Shown: piece by piece, positions 8,736 through 18,161 of the stretch
Layout: the number at the start of each line of letters is the position of its first letter
Position numbering within the stretch: the stretch's first letter is position 1
Origin: an uncultured SAR116 cluster alpha proteobacterium
GTDB lineage: Bacteria > Pseudomonadota > Alphaproteobacteria > Puniceispirillales > Marisalimonadaceae
Assembly (NCBI GenBank): GCA_902619805.1
Contig: CACNGC010000004.1
Location: forward strand, 62,001-126,000
Direction: 5' to 3'
Length of the DNA stretch: 64,000 bases
Position numbers and translations under genes: made by a program
The notes under the pieces: generated by a model
Database searches by the model: none
What the model was told of the DNA's origin: nothing
The model's input: the letters and a program-made list of their open reading frames with translations, nothing else

Positions 8736-9953
8736 ATGTTATTTATTGCTATTTTATTTATAAGTTTGTTTTCAATAATTTATATTTTTTACAATTTTTC
8801 TAATAAAAATTTTTTAAATATTACAAATTTTAAACCTAAATCCAATAAATTCCTACTGTACCTTAATATTCTATTTTTGTTTTTATTAAGTTCACTAATT
8901 TATTATAAAATAGGAAATCCATTTATAAATATGGACAAACTGTACTCTTCAAAAGAAAAACTTGTAAATAAAAATATTGCAAAAAAAGAAATTATAAAAC
9001 GTGATTTGGAAAATTTTGACAAACTAGTTTTGTTATCAGATCAAAATCCAAAAAATCTAGATATTCTTCTTGAATTAGCAAGGATTGCTTCACGACTTAA
9101 TAAAACTGATGTGGAGATCTCATCCTTAAAAAAAATATTGTCTATCAAAAATTCTCCCAATCTCAAATCTCTATTAGCTCAAGCAATTATCAAAAAAGCT
9201 GACGGACAAGTCACACCAAAGGCAAAAAAACTAATTAAAGAAGCTCTATCTGAGGATCCATTAAATCCTGGAGCCAATTATTTAAACGGATTAGCACAAT
9301 CACAAATTGGTAATGAAATGTTAGCATTTGAAATTTGGACTGAATTATATAAACGAACTAGTAAAAATGATACTTGGAAGAAAGATCTTGAAAAAAATAT
9401 AAGAATAGCGGCAAAAAACTTAGGGATTTCAAAAAAAGCTCTAGAAAATAAGTTAAAGAATGATGTTTTAGCAAATAATGATTTAACGAAAGAAATTTTA
9501 GATTTAAATGAAAAAGAACAAAACATAAGAATTAATCAAATGGTTGAACAACTTGCAAATCGGCTTAAAGATGACAAAAATGATCTAGAAGGTTGGATTA
9601 AGTTATATCAATCTTATAAAGTTCTAGGAAAAAATGAAAAAGCATTAAAAGCTATAAGAGATGCCGTAAAACTTAATCCACAAAATATAAATTTAAAACA
9701 AATACTTTTAAGAGAATTACTACCAACGAACAAAAAGCCTGTTTTTTCAGAAGAAACAAACAAACTTGTAAATGATATTTTAGTTATGGAGCCAAATAAT
9801 GTAGATGGTTTATTTTTTAGTGGCTTTGCTGCTTACAATAAGGGAGAAAAGAAAAAAGCTATTACGTATTGGGATTTATTGTTAAAACAACTACCCAAGG
9901 ATTCTTTAATGTCAAAAGAAATAAATAAAAGGATTAGATTACTTAAGGATTAA
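8736..9953 (+). CDS. ccmI: Cytochrome c biogenesis TPR protein CcmI (CycH)
   Basis: CcmI holds apocytochrome c for the CcmFH ligase. The 405-residue protein has two N-terminal membrane helices (about 1-20 and 40-58), a Lys-rich linker, and a long helical domain with TPR-like units such as GWIKLYQSYKVLGKNEKAL and GLFFSGFAAYNKGEKKKA. It is divergent in sequence, as CcmI usually is, so the call leans on topology and on being last in the ccm run. Its stop lies 1 nt from the stop of the convergent yciB. Confidence 0.87.
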   Translation: MLFIAILFISLFSIIYIFYNFSNKNFLNITNFKPKSNKFLLYLNILFLFLLSSLIYYKIGNPFINMDKLYSSKEKLVNKNIAKKEIIKRDLENFDKLVLLSDQNPKNLDILLELARIASRLNKTDVEISSLKKILSIKNSPNLKSLLAQAIIKKADGQVTPKAKKLIKEALSEDPLNPGANYLNGLAQSQIGNEMLAFEIWTELYKRTSKNDTWKKDLEKNIRIAAKNLGISKKALENKLKNDVLANNDLTKEILDLNEKEQNIRINQMVEQLANRLKDDKNDLEGWIKLYQSYKVLGKNEKALKAIRDAVKLNPQNINLKQILLRELLPTNKKPVFSEETNKLVNDILVMEPNNVDGLFFSGFAAYNKGEKKKAITYWDLLLKQLPKDSLMSKEINKRIRLLKD

Positions 9954-9966
9954 TTTAATCTTTTTT
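9945..9966 (+). terminator. Hairpin plus T-run overlapping the ccmI and yciB stops
   Basis: AAGGATTAA (9945-9953) pairs with TTAATCTTT (9955-9963), with one G-T pair, and is followed by more T to 9966. It spans the stop codons of both convergent genes, so it may terminate ccm transcription within yciB's 3' end. The stem is AT-rich and modest; an in vivo hairpin would need to open the central bases. Confidence 0.4.
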
Positions 9967-10521
9967 GATTTGGTATTTTTGCATTATTGGCAAAGATAGT
10001 AACCCAAACCCTAGGGATAAAATTGGAATCCCAAAAGCTTTAAAAGATACCCATTGATCAGTAGTTAAATTACGCCAAGCTATTTCATTAGCAATAGCCA
10101 TTACTATAAACATACCAACCCATAACCATGTTAATTTGTCCCACCCCTCCGCTTTTAACGAAACTGCAGATTTCATTATAGCAGCTAATGGGTTCTTACC
10201 TAGAATTTTACCTGAAGCTAAAACTCCTGCAATTATTATAGATACTATTGTTGGTTTGATTTTAATAAAAAATTCATCATCAAAAAATATTGTTAATCCC
10301 CCAAAAAAAACAACCGCAACACATCCAGCAGCAGCCATCATTGGTATGTTTTTAAACCAATACCAAGATAATATCAGAGATAATAATGTACTTATCACCA
10401 AAACTGCTGTACCAGCCATTATGCCGTAAAAATAATTAACACCAAAGAACAATAATAGCGGACCCATCTCTAAAATGGATCTATAACCTTCTTTTTTGTC
10501 TACTTCCTGCAACGAACTCAC
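9955..10521 (-). CDS. yciB: Inner membrane septation protein YciB (IspZ family)
   Basis: A five-to-six-helix membrane protein with the family pattern EMGPLLLFFGVNYFYGI near the start and GFGLLSLPIMQKY at the end; 188 residues is normal. YciB/IspZ is linked to cell envelope synthesis and septation, but its biochemistry is unsettled. I take the GTG at 10519-10521, which starts right after the dusA stop at 10522, as the start. The next internal Met would cut into the first conserved segment. Confidence 0.85.
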   Translation of the reverse strand: MSSLQEVDKKEGYRSILEMGPLLLFFGVNYFYGIMAGTAVLVISTLLSLILSWYWFKNIPMMAAAGCVAVVFFGGLTIFFDDEFFIKIKPTIVSIIIAGVLASGKILGKNPLAAIMKSAVSLKAEGWDKLTWLWVGMFIVMAIANEIAWRNLTTDQWVSFKAFGIPILSLGFGLLSLPIMQKYQIKKD

Positions 10522-11526
10522 CTACGCTAAAATTAAACTCTTTCTGTGAATAAACTCTTCTATATTGTCTGTAGCAAATCTTAACAAATCACCATTTTTT
10601 GAAAATCTTGCTTTTTCACTTAGTTCACGTCTCCAATCTTTAGCACCTGGTAAAGAGTTATACAAACCTAAAATATGTCTAATTACAGAATGAACATTAC
10701 CTTCATGATTTTTCATAAATTCATCAATATAGTCAGCCATTTTCATGGCTATTTGATATCTTGTCTTAATTTTTTCTTTTTGATTTAGGATTATTTTATC
10801 TACAGAGGATAAAATATACGGATTTTTATATGCTTCTCTTCCAATCATAAACCCATCAAGTGAAAATTGTTTAACTAAATTTTGCCCCTCTTGTATTGAC
10901 TTAATTCCACCATTAATAATAATTTTCAGATCTGCCCTTCTTTTTTTTAATGCTCCAACCCTAGAATAATCTAAAGGAGGTATTTCTCTATTTTGCTTTG
11001 GACTTAATCCATTCAACAGAGCTTTTCTAGCATGAATAACGAATAACTTTACTCCTTCAGCAGACACTTGATCAATAAAGTTATCTAAACCTTTTACTTC
11101 ATCCATATCATCAACACCAATCCTACATTTAATTGTAATAGGTAATTGACTAACATCTTGCATAGCCCTTACACATTCTGAGACAATTTTAGGTGTTTTC
11201 ATAAGGCACACTCCAAATGAACCATTTTGGACTCGATTTGAAGGACACCCAATATTTAAATTTATTTTTGAGTATCCATAACTTTGACCAAACTTAGCTG
11301 CTAGAGATAATTTCTTAGGATCATTGCCACCTAATTGAAGAACACATGGCAATTCTTCATTATTAAATGCTAACAATTTTTGTCGTGGCCCAAAAATTAA
11401 GGCATCAGCAGAAATCATTTCAGTATATAAAACTGCTGAACTAGATAAGAGTCTATGAAAATATCGACAATGCCTATCTGTCCATTCCATCATTGGAGCT
11501 ACAGAAAACTTTTCCTCAAATATCAA
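10522..11526 (-). CDS. dusA: tRNA-dihydrouridine synthase DusA
   Basis: An FMN enzyme that reduces uridines in the tRNA D-loop. DusA-type features are FSVAPMMEWTDRHCRYFHR at the N terminus, NLNIGCPSNRVQ near 89-100 and the catalytic Cys in FGVCLM (about residue 107). The start is a TTG (11524-11526) with GAG 7 nt upstream; N-terminal family residues follow at once, so a later ATG would truncate the domain. It is the upstream partner of yciB. Confidence 0.92.
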   Translation of the reverse strand: MIFEEKFSVAPMMEWTDRHCRYFHRLLSSSAVLYTEMISADALIFGPRQKLLAFNNEELPCVLQLGGNDPKKLSLAAKFGQSYGYSKINLNIGCPSNRVQNGSFGVCLMKTPKIVSECVRAMQDVSQLPITIKCRIGVDDMDEVKGLDNFIDQVSAEGVKLFVIHARKALLNGLSPKQNREIPPLDYSRVGALKKRRADLKIIINGGIKSIQEGQNLVKQFSLDGFMIGREAYKNPYILSSVDKIILNQKEKIKTRYQIAMKMADYIDEFMKNHEGNVHSVIRHILGLYNSLPGAKDWRRELSEKARFSKNGDLLRFATDNIEEFIHRKSLILA

Positions 11527-11635
11527 TTTATTGCTCTACAAATATTTAATAATTCATCACTGTTTACAATATTTATAAAATTTAGCCAAGATTATTAAAA
11601 TAATAATAAATAGAATTTCATCAATTAAGCGTATT

Positions 11636-12937
11636 TTACTTTTCTTGAGATTTTTCTAAGGCTTCAGCTAAGTCATCTACAATATCATCTATATGTTCAA
11701 TACCAACTGATAATCTTACATATGAATCTGATACACCAGATTTTAATTTATCTTCAGATGATAATTGACTATGTGTTGTAGTTGCTGGATGTATAGCAAG
11801 GCTTCTTGAGTCACCAATGTTTGCCACGTGGTAGAATAATTTTAAGTTATCTATAAATTTTTTACCTGCCTCTGCACCACCTTTCAATTCAAATCCAACT
11901 AGACCTCCAAATCCCTTATCTAAATACTTAACTGCATTTTCTTTAGAAATTCCTGTTTGTAACTCAGGGTAAATTACATGATCCACTGATTTGTGGTCTT
12001 TTAAAAAATGAGCAACTTTTGAAGCATTTTCACAATGTGTTTTCATTCTTAAACTAATAGTTTCAAGTCCTTGTAAAATTAAAAAAGCATTAAAAGGACT
12101 TAATGCACCTCCGAGGTCACGTAACAAAGTAACCCTAGCTTTTATAATGTAGGCAATGGGACCCAATGGTTTTACAACATCTACCCATACGGCTCCACCA
12201 TAAGAGGGATCAGGTGTATTTAAAGCCGGTTGTCTATCTTTACCAGCCCCTTCCCAATCAAAATTACCACCATCAATAATTAAGCCTCCAATTGAATTTC
12301 CATGACCACCAATGTATTTAGTGAGTGAATAAACAACAATTGCTGCACCATGATCAAAAGGTTTACAAATTACTGGAGATGCTGTGTTATCTATAATCAG
12401 CGGTATTCCATACTTCTTTCCGATTGCGCTCACTTCAGAAATAGGAAAGACTTTTAATTTTGGGTTAGGTAAAGTTTCAGCATAATAAGCTCTTGTTTTA
12501 TCATCAGTTGCATTTTTAAATGATTGTGGATCTGATGGATCTACAAATCTAACTTCGATACCCATATCCATTAAGGTGTTAGCAAATAAATTCCAAGTAC
12601 CACCATATAAGTCAGTTGAACTGACAATATTATCTCCAGCCTTAGCAAGATTTTGAATAGCAAATGCAGATGCTGTTTGACCTGAAGATAATGCTAGTGC
12701 AGCAACACCCCCATCTAAAGCTGCTAACCTCTTTTCCAATATATCATTGGTTGGGTTCATAATTCTTGTGTAAATATTACCTAATTCTGATAAAGAAAAT
12801 AAATTTGCTGCCTGCTTAGTATTAGCAAACTGATAGCTTGTGGTTTGATGAATTGGCACCGCAACTGAACCTGTTGTTTCATCTGCTCTCCATCCAGCAT
12901 GAAGGCTAAGGGTTTCTGGATTTATAGAATTGCTCAT
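11636..12937 (-). CDS. metY: O-acetylhomoserine sulfhydrylase (PLP-dependent)
   Basis: This enzyme makes homocysteine from O-acetylhomoserine and sulfide in direct-sulfhydrylation methionine synthesis. It is in the Cys/Met-metabolism PLP family: YTRIMNPT at 56-63, a PLP Lys at 207 in YSLTKYIGGHG, and a 433-residue length that suits MetY better than MetB or MetZ. AGGA sits 8 nt before the ATG. The 190-nt upstream region was searched for a SAM-II or SAM-V riboswitch core and none was recognised. Confidence 0.9.
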   Translation of the reverse strand: MSNSINPETLSLHAGWRADETTGSVAVPIHQTTSYQFANTKQAANLFSLSELGNIYTRIMNPTNDILEKRLAALDGGVAALALSSGQTASAFAIQNLAKAGDNIVSSTDLYGGTWNLFANTLMDMGIEVRFVDPSDPQSFKNATDDKTRAYYAETLPNPKLKVFPISEVSAIGKKYGIPLIIDNTASPVICKPFDHGAAIVVYSLTKYIGGHGNSIGGLIIDGGNFDWEGAGKDRQPALNTPDPSYGGAVWVDVVKPLGPIAYIIKARVTLLRDLGGALSPFNAFLILQGLETISLRMKTHCENASKVAHFLKDHKSVDHVIYPELQTGISKENAVKYLDKGFGGLVGFELKGGAEAGKKFIDNLKLFYHVANIGDSRSLAIHPATTTHSQLSSEDKLKSGVSDSYVRLSVGIEHIDDIVDDLAEALEKSQEK

Positions 12938-13048
12938 TTATATATTCCTCATTAAAAAACACAGTGTTTAAATAAAATTTTCCTAAAATAAACAATAAAG
13001 AAAATAATTTTTTATATTTTTTTATAATGAACTTTATATTAGAAAATT

Positions 13049-13076
13049 TTTCTTTAAAGTTGTTACTTTAAAGAAA
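13049..13076. terminator. AT-rich inverted repeat between the copper chaperone gene and metY
   Basis: TTTCTTTAAAG (13049-13059) and CTTTAAAGAAA (13066-13076) form a perfect 11-bp stem with a 6-nt loop. It lies downstream of the PCu(A)C gene on the reverse strand and could end that transcript, but the following T-run is interrupted. It could equally be a regulator site upstream of metY. Confidence 0.45.
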
Positions 13077-13127
13077 TTAAATTGTGAAATAATAAATGTT
13101 AATGATGATGGTGCTTTTTCTTATCGT

Positions 13128-13592
13128 TTATTTTTTTTCGTTATCCATAATTGGCATATTAATAACTATTGACCCTGCATTTTTAAAATTAAATTTAACT
13201 TTTTGGAATTTTGTACTTTTAAAAGATTCTTTTAAATTAATAAACATTATATGAAAGCTTCCAGGTCTAAAATCTAATTGTGATTTAGATTTAATCAACA
13301 CTCCCTCTTCTAAATGTTTCATTATCATAATATCGTTTTTAATATACATATCATGCAGTTCTGTTCTTTTTGAAAAATCTGCTTCCACAGAAATCAAATG
13401 CTCATTCTTCTTATTTTTATTTTCAATTTTAATATAACCTGCTGTTACATTATTATTAGCAATTACTTTTTTTATCCAAAATTCTGATAAAACTAGACCT
13501 TTAAAAGTAATTGTTTCAGAAAAACTTTGTGAAGATAACAAAATAAAAGTAAATAAATATAAGAACTTAAATACATTCTTAGTTGAAACCAT
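13128..13592 (-). CDS. Periplasmic copper chaperone, PCu(A)C family
   Basis: PCu(A)C proteins carry Cu(I) in the periplasm, commonly to the CuA site of cytochrome oxidase, whose genes are also in this window. A signal peptide (to about residue 25, QSFSE) precedes the cupredoxin-like domain. The copper ligands match the family: His80, Met91, then PGSFHIM with His114 and Met116. The annotated stop comes directly after an A8 tract. With one extra A the frame would run on to a C-terminal tail ending in KKKHHHH at 13099, a possible metal-binding extension, so the true C terminus is uncertain. Confidence 0.85.
   Translation of the reverse strand: MVSTKNVFKFLYLFTFILLSSQSFSETITFKGLVLSEFWIKKVIANNNVTAGYIKIENKNKKNEHLISVEADFSKRTELHDMYIKNDIMIMKHLEEGVLIKSKSQLDFRPGSFHIMFINLKESFKSTKFQKVKFNFKNAGSIVINMPIMDNEKK
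13131..13138 (-). repeat. A8 homopolymer at the 3' end of the copper chaperone gene
   Basis: Eight A on the coding strand sit directly before the TAA. A one-base insertion, or transcript slippage adding an A, would replace the stop by a read-through encoding INDKKKHHHH and a stop at 13099-13101. It may be a slippage site, a natural indel or an assembly error. Confidence 0.6.
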
Positions 13593-13677
13593 AAATTTTT
13601 ATCCTAATTAATTAAATCATGCTGTATAACTTGTTAAGGTTAGTATCAAATAAATAGGAAGGTAACAATCAAGATTA

Positions 13678-15180
13678 ATGCAATTAGCTGATAACCCAAT
13701 CACAAAAATTATTTTAGAAAAGTTAAAATACAAAGATTTTCGAAACTTAAATCATCTTATTTTTGATGAAAAAAGATCTTCTGAATTCCAATATGAACTT
13801 CAAGATTTAAAAATTGATATTACAAGGCAATCCCTTGACAAAGAGATAAAGAAAGATTTGATAGATCTTGCTAAAGAAACTAAAATAAAAACAAAAATAA
13901 ATGAACTTATTTCAGGTGCAAAAGTAAACTTATCTGAAAATCGTTCTGTTGATCATTTTAGTCTAAGAAAAGAAGAACGTTTCAAAACAGAAGAATGGAA
14001 GAAACTCCGAAATTTTGTTCAAAATATTTCAAGCAAAAATAATTTTAAACATATTGTAAACATTGGCATTGGTGGATCTGACTTAGGACCTTTAATGGTT
14101 AACAAAGCATTGAAAAGTTTTTATAAAGTTCCTGACATCTTATATGTATCCAATATTGACCCAACTAAGATCTCTGAAATATTTAAAAAATGTAATCCCA
14201 AAGAAACTCTATTTATAGTTACATCTAAAAGCTTCAGTACACTTGAGACTCTTGAAAATGCAAAGATTGTGGCAGAATGGTTATCCAAACATAAAGTTGC
14301 TTTAAATGATTCTATGGTTGCTGTTACATCCCTGAGAAAAAAAGCATTAGATTGGGGATTTAACGATTCAAACATCTTTGAAATATCAGAAAATGTTGGA
14401 GGACGTTACTCTCTTTGGTCATCAGTAGGTATGTCAATATTTATTGGTTTGGGGGAAGATAATTATAAAAAATTTCTTCTTGGGGCAAGGACAATGGATG
14501 AGCATTTCATAAATGAAGAAGTTGAAAATAATATTCCAATCATCCTTGCTTTACTGAGAATATGGAACCGAAACTTTTTAAATAGAAATAATCATTGCAT
14601 AGTACCTTATACTGACAATCTTTCTAAATTGCCTGCTTGGGCACAACAATTAGAAATGGAAAGCAATGGGAAAAGTGTTGATATTAACGGCGCTACTTTA
14701 AAAATGCCAGCAAGCCCAATAATCTGGGGAGAAGTAGGTACTAATGCACAACATAGTTTCTTTCAATTTTTACATCAGGGGTTAGAAGTAAGCCCAATAG
14801 ATATTTTAGTGCCTCGCAAACCTCTGAGTCTAATTTACTTCAAAGGCTCTGAGAAAAATCACGAATATTTGTTAATAAATGCAATTGCACAAGCTGAAGC
14901 TCTAGCAACAGGTTCAGTCGATTTAATTAATCAAAATAAAAATTTTTTAGGAGGCAGGCCCTCAACAATAATAAGTTGGGAAGAAAATACACCATTTTCT
15001 ATTGGGATGTTAATTGCTCTTTATGAAAATATTACAATTGCGTCTGGATTTCTTTGGAATATTAATAGCTTTGATCAATGGGGAGTGGAACTTGGAAAAA
15101 CTATTGCTAACAAAATCTCCAATAATAAAAATGATAAAGATTTAACACCGGCAGCCAAAAATTTTTTAAATCAAAGATAA
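13678..15180 (+). CDS. pgi: Glucose-6-phosphate isomerase
   Basis: Interconverts glucose-6-phosphate and fructose-6-phosphate. Family blocks are in order: NIGIGGSDLGPLM, the signature ENVGGRYSLWSSVG, NAQHSFFQFLHQG with the catalytic His region, and FDQWGVELGK near the C terminus with the catalytic Lys. The protein has 500 residues, somewhat shorter than the E. coli enzyme, with a trimmed N terminus. It is monocistronic or leads into the acyl-CoA synthetase about 100 nt downstream. Confidence 0.95.
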   Translation: MQLADNPITKIILEKLKYKDFRNLNHLIFDEKRSSEFQYELQDLKIDITRQSLDKEIKKDLIDLAKETKIKTKINELISGAKVNLSENRSVDHFSLRKEERFKTEEWKKLRNFVQNISSKNNFKHIVNIGIGGSDLGPLMVNKALKSFYKVPDILYVSNIDPTKISEIFKKCNPKETLFIVTSKSFSTLETLENAKIVAEWLSKHKVALNDSMVAVTSLRKKALDWGFNDSNIFEISENVGGRYSLWSSVGMSIFIGLGEDNYKKFLLGARTMDEHFINEEVENNIPIILALLRIWNRNFLNRNNHCIVPYTDNLSKLPAWAQQLEMESNGKSVDINGATLKMPASPIIWGEVGTNAQHSFFQFLHQGLEVSPIDILVPRKPLSLIYFKGSEKNHEYLLINAIAQAEALATGSVDLINQNKNFLGGRPSTIISWEENTPFSIGMLIALYENITIASGFLWNINSFDQWGVELGKTIANKISNNKNDKDLTPAAKNFLNQR

Positions 15181-15279
15181 TTAGAATAAGCTTAAATTAG
15201 GTTTTTTTGTGATTGTTGAATTTAGATTGCCTTTAATAATTAAAATTGTAAAAATAAACTTAAAAATGGTATTTTATGA

Positions 15280-16782
15280 ATGAGTTATACGATAAGAGAC
15301 TTAATTAATAACAACAAAGATGAAAATATTGCAATCACATCTGAAAATAATAATGTTATTAAATACTCAGAATTAAAAAAACACATCTTTGAAATTTCTG
15401 GGCAATTAGCTAGCCAAGGAATTATGCCTTCCAACAGAGCGGCAATAGTCCTACCAAATGGTCCAGAAATGGCAACTGCCTTTTTGTCAATTTCTAGTTA
15501 CATGTCAGCTGCTCCTTTAAACCCTTCATATAAATTAAAAGAATATGAATTTTACCTTCAAGATCTTATGCCTAAAATAGTTATTGTAGAAAAGGATAGT
15601 CAGAATCCAGCAGTTGAAGCTGCAAAAAATCTGGGTATAGAAATATGTGAAATCAAAAAAATAGATAATGCACCATCTGGAATATTCAATTTATACAACA
15701 AAACTGCAAATTTCGAGATTGCTACTGAAAATAATGAAGCCTTGGTTTTGCATACATCTGGAACAACCTCAAGACCAAAAGTTGTACCATTAACAAATAA
15801 AAATATTTTTTCATCAGCAACTAATATTTCAAATTCTCTTCAACTAAGCTCACAAGATCATTGTTATAACATTATGCCTCTTTTTCATATTCATGGATTA
15901 ATTGCGGTATTAAGTTCTTCGATACATGCTGGGGCTTCTGTTTATGCTAGCAGTGGTTTTAATGCGCTTAAATTTTTAGAAACAGCAAATAAAGAAACAA
16001 TCACATGGTATTCTGGTGTCCCAACAATGCATCAAGCTATTTTAATGCGTGCAAAAAAGAAACCAAAACTTGCCGAAGAACTTAATCTAAGATTTATCAG
16101 ATCTTCATCTGCATCATTACCTCCAGCTGTGTTTGATGAACTAAAAAAAATTTTTAAGACAACTGTTATTGAAGCTTACGGAATGACTGAAGCTACTCAT
16201 CAAATGACATCAAATCCTATGCCCCCCGAAAAACAAAAAGCTGGCTTTGTTGGCAAACCAGCTGGACCTGAAGTTTGTATAATGGATTCACAAGGTAACA
16301 AACTTAATACTGGTGAAGATGGAGAAGTATGTATCCGAGGAGATAACGTAACTAATGGCTATGAAAATAATGAAGAGGCTAATAAAACTGCTTTTATAAA
16401 TGGATGGTTTAGGACAGGAGATCAAGGTCATTTTGATGATGAGGGATATTTAAAAATTTCTGGAAGATTAAAGGAAATTATAAATAGAGGTGGAGAAAAA
16501 GTATCACCTTTAGAAGTAGATAATATTTTAATGGAACATGAGGCTGTTGAACAAGTTGTAACTTTTGCGGTTAAAGATAACTTACTTGGAGAAGCAATAG
16601 GCGTTGCAATCGTATTGAAGAGTGGTATTGATTGCAAAGAAATTGATATTAAAAATTATGCTAGTAAACATCTTGCTGATTTTAAAATTCCAAAATATAT
16701 ACGTTTTTTGGAGGAAATACCAAAAGGTGCTACAGGAAAATTACAAAGAATTGGCCTAGCAGAAAAACTTGGATTAGAATAG
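15280..16782 (+). CDS. AMP-forming acyl-CoA synthetase, oxalate-CoA ligase (Pcs60/AAE3)-like
   Basis: An ANL-superfamily ligase that activates a carboxylic acid as its adenylate and then its CoA ester. The P-loop reads HTSGTTSRPKVV (158-169); the TTSRPK form, rather than TTGRPK, is typical of the Pcs60/AAE3 oxalate-CoA ligase branch, as is PLFHIHGLIAVL. Here the usual Gly after the Lys is Val. YGMTEATHQM is at about 300 and the catalytic Lys of GATGKLQR is at 487. Oxalate is a guess from motif resemblance; another short acid is possible. It is followed 12 nt later by a PanE-like reductase. Confidence 0.8.
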   Translation: MSYTIRDLINNNKDENIAITSENNNVIKYSELKKHIFEISGQLASQGIMPSNRAAIVLPNGPEMATAFLSISSYMSAAPLNPSYKLKEYEFYLQDLMPKIVIVEKDSQNPAVEAAKNLGIEICEIKKIDNAPSGIFNLYNKTANFEIATENNEALVLHTSGTTSRPKVVPLTNKNIFSSATNISNSLQLSSQDHCYNIMPLFHIHGLIAVLSSSIHAGASVYASSGFNALKFLETANKETITWYSGVPTMHQAILMRAKKKPKLAEELNLRFIRSSSASLPPAVFDELKKIFKTTVIEAYGMTEATHQMTSNPMPPEKQKAGFVGKPAGPEVCIMDSQGNKLNTGEDGEVCIRGDNVTNGYENNEEANKTAFINGWFRTGDQGHFDDEGYLKISGRLKEIINRGGEKVSPLEVDNILMEHEAVEQVVTFAVKDNLLGEAIGVAIVLKSGIDCKEIDIKNYASKHLADFKIPKYIRFLEEIPKGATGKLQRIGLAEKLGLE

Positions 16783-16794
16783 TGAAATTATAAA

Positions 16795-17808
16795 ATGAAA
16801 ATTTGTGTATTTGGTGCTGGAGCTATTGGAGGATATATTGGATGCAGTTTAAGTAAAGCTGGAGCCAATGTTTCATTAATTGCTAGAGGACCTCATAAAA
16901 AAGCTATAGAAGAAAATGGTTTGACCTTAATAACTGAAAATAGATCAGAGAATTTTAAGTTAAAAGTAACAGAAAACCCTGAAGAATTGGGAACTCAAGA
17001 TTATATTGTAATTGGCGTTAAAGCGCATGCTATTGCTAATATTGTTGAGGGTTTAAAACCCCTTCTAAATAAAGATACAGCAATTTTATCTGCGGTTAAC
17101 GGCATACCTTGGTGGTATTTCTACAAAGCAAACTCAAATACAATATTAGAAAACACTCATATAGATTCAGTTGATCCTGGTGGCATAATCTGGAAAAATT
17201 TAAACCCAGAACGAGCACTAGGTTGTGTTGTTTATCCTGCATGTGAAATAGAGAAACCTGGTGTTATAAAACATATAGATGGAAATAGATTTAGTCTTGG
17301 AGAACCTAGTGGTGTAAATACAGATAGATTAAAAATCTTATCTGATCTTTTTATCAAAGGTGGTCTAAAAGCTCCTCAAAAGAAAAATCTAAGAGATGAA
17401 ATCTGGATTAAATTATGGGGAAATTGTTCATTTAATCCTATAAGCGCTATTACTGGAGCCAGCCTGGATATAATTGGAAAAGACCAAAGCTCAAGAGTCT
17501 TGATTAAACAAATGATGGAAGAATGCCAAAAGGTTGGGGAAGCAGTTGGTGTGCATTTTGGTGTATCAATTGACAAGAGAATTGATGGCGCATCCTCAAT
17601 TATTGGTCACAAACCATCAACGAGACAAGATATTGAAATGAAAAGACCCCTAGAAATAGATCCTATAATTAGCGCAATAATAGAGATTGGAAATAAACTC
17701 AAAATCCCCACGCCTATGTTGAAACATATAAACAGTATTTTAAAACTTAAGGCAGATTATTTAGGCTTGTATCAGAGAAACGAACTTATAGAAGAATTAA
17801 CAATCTAA
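16795..17808 (+). CDS. 2-dehydropantoate 2-reductase family protein (ApbA/PanE)
   Basis: The N-terminal Rossmann motif GAGAIGG (7-13) and the catalytic-Lys region IWIKLWGNCSFNPISAI (Lys near 205) place it in the ketopantoate reductase family. True PanE makes pantoate for CoA synthesis; many alphaproteobacterial relatives next to acyl-CoA genes have unknown 2-oxoacid substrates, so the vitamin role is only possible. The length of 337 is slightly longer than E. coli PanE. The last 12 nt overlap the convergent DUF1491 gene. Confidence 0.82.
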   Translation: MKICVFGAGAIGGYIGCSLSKAGANVSLIARGPHKKAIEENGLTLITENRSENFKLKVTENPEELGTQDYIVIGVKAHAIANIVEGLKPLLNKDTAILSAVNGIPWWYFYKANSNTILENTHIDSVDPGGIIWKNLNPERALGCVVYPACEIEKPGVIKHIDGNRFSLGEPSGVNTDRLKILSDLFIKGGLKAPQKKNLRDEIWIKLWGNCSFNPISAITGASLDIIGKDQSSRVLIKQMMEECQKVGEAVGVHFGVSIDKRIDGASSIIGHKPSTRQDIEMKRPLEIDPIISAIIEIGNKLKIPTPMLKHINSILKLKADYLGLYQRNELIEELTI

Positions 17809-18144
17809 TTTTTCAAATGCATTAAAACCATTTTTGTCTTCAATTTCGACAACCCAGCAATCTCTGTCTACTTCTATTTCTCTAGAAATTCTGTTATCAA
17901 TTTCTTTAGTCGTTATTCGTTTTTGTGGATATAAATCTGCAAACTCAATAATCTCTTTTTCATTATTTAGATCATATTTAATATTTCGTGTGAAAAGTTT
18001 GGAAAAACCATCTAAAGTATTAATTTTAACAAATATAGCACCAGCCTGCTCATCTCCTCTTTTAACGATATAAGCACTTGTTAAATTTTTCTCTGCAATT
18101 CTAATGCCTGCATTAATTATTGTTTCTGCTTTTAATTCATTCAT
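17797..18144 (-). CDS. DUF1491 family protein
   Basis: A soluble 115-residue protein with the features I associate with DUF1491, a small alphaproteobacterial family: IVKRGDEQAGAIFVKI in the middle and DRDCWVVEIED near the C terminus. Function is unknown. No signal peptide or membrane segment is seen. It overlaps the end of the PanE-like gene tail to tail and is preceded on its strand by a DUF1674 gene 17 nt upstream, so the two may form one transcript. Confidence 0.75.
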   Translation of the reverse strand: MNELKAETIINAGIRIAEKNLTSAYIVKRGDEQAGAIFVKINTLDGFSKLFTRNIKYDLNNEKEIIEFADLYPQKRITTKEIDNRISREIEVDRDCWVVEIEDKNGFNAFEKLDC

Positions 18145-18161
18145 ATTCTTTTATTTGAATT

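Noticed and set aside
12938-13048. Possible SAM-II or SAM-V riboswitch upstream of metY
   Set aside because: These switches often precede methionine genes in marine alphaproteobacteria, but I could not find the conserved GCTAAAA-type core or pseudoknot arms; only an AT-rich leader and a normal ribosome-binding site.
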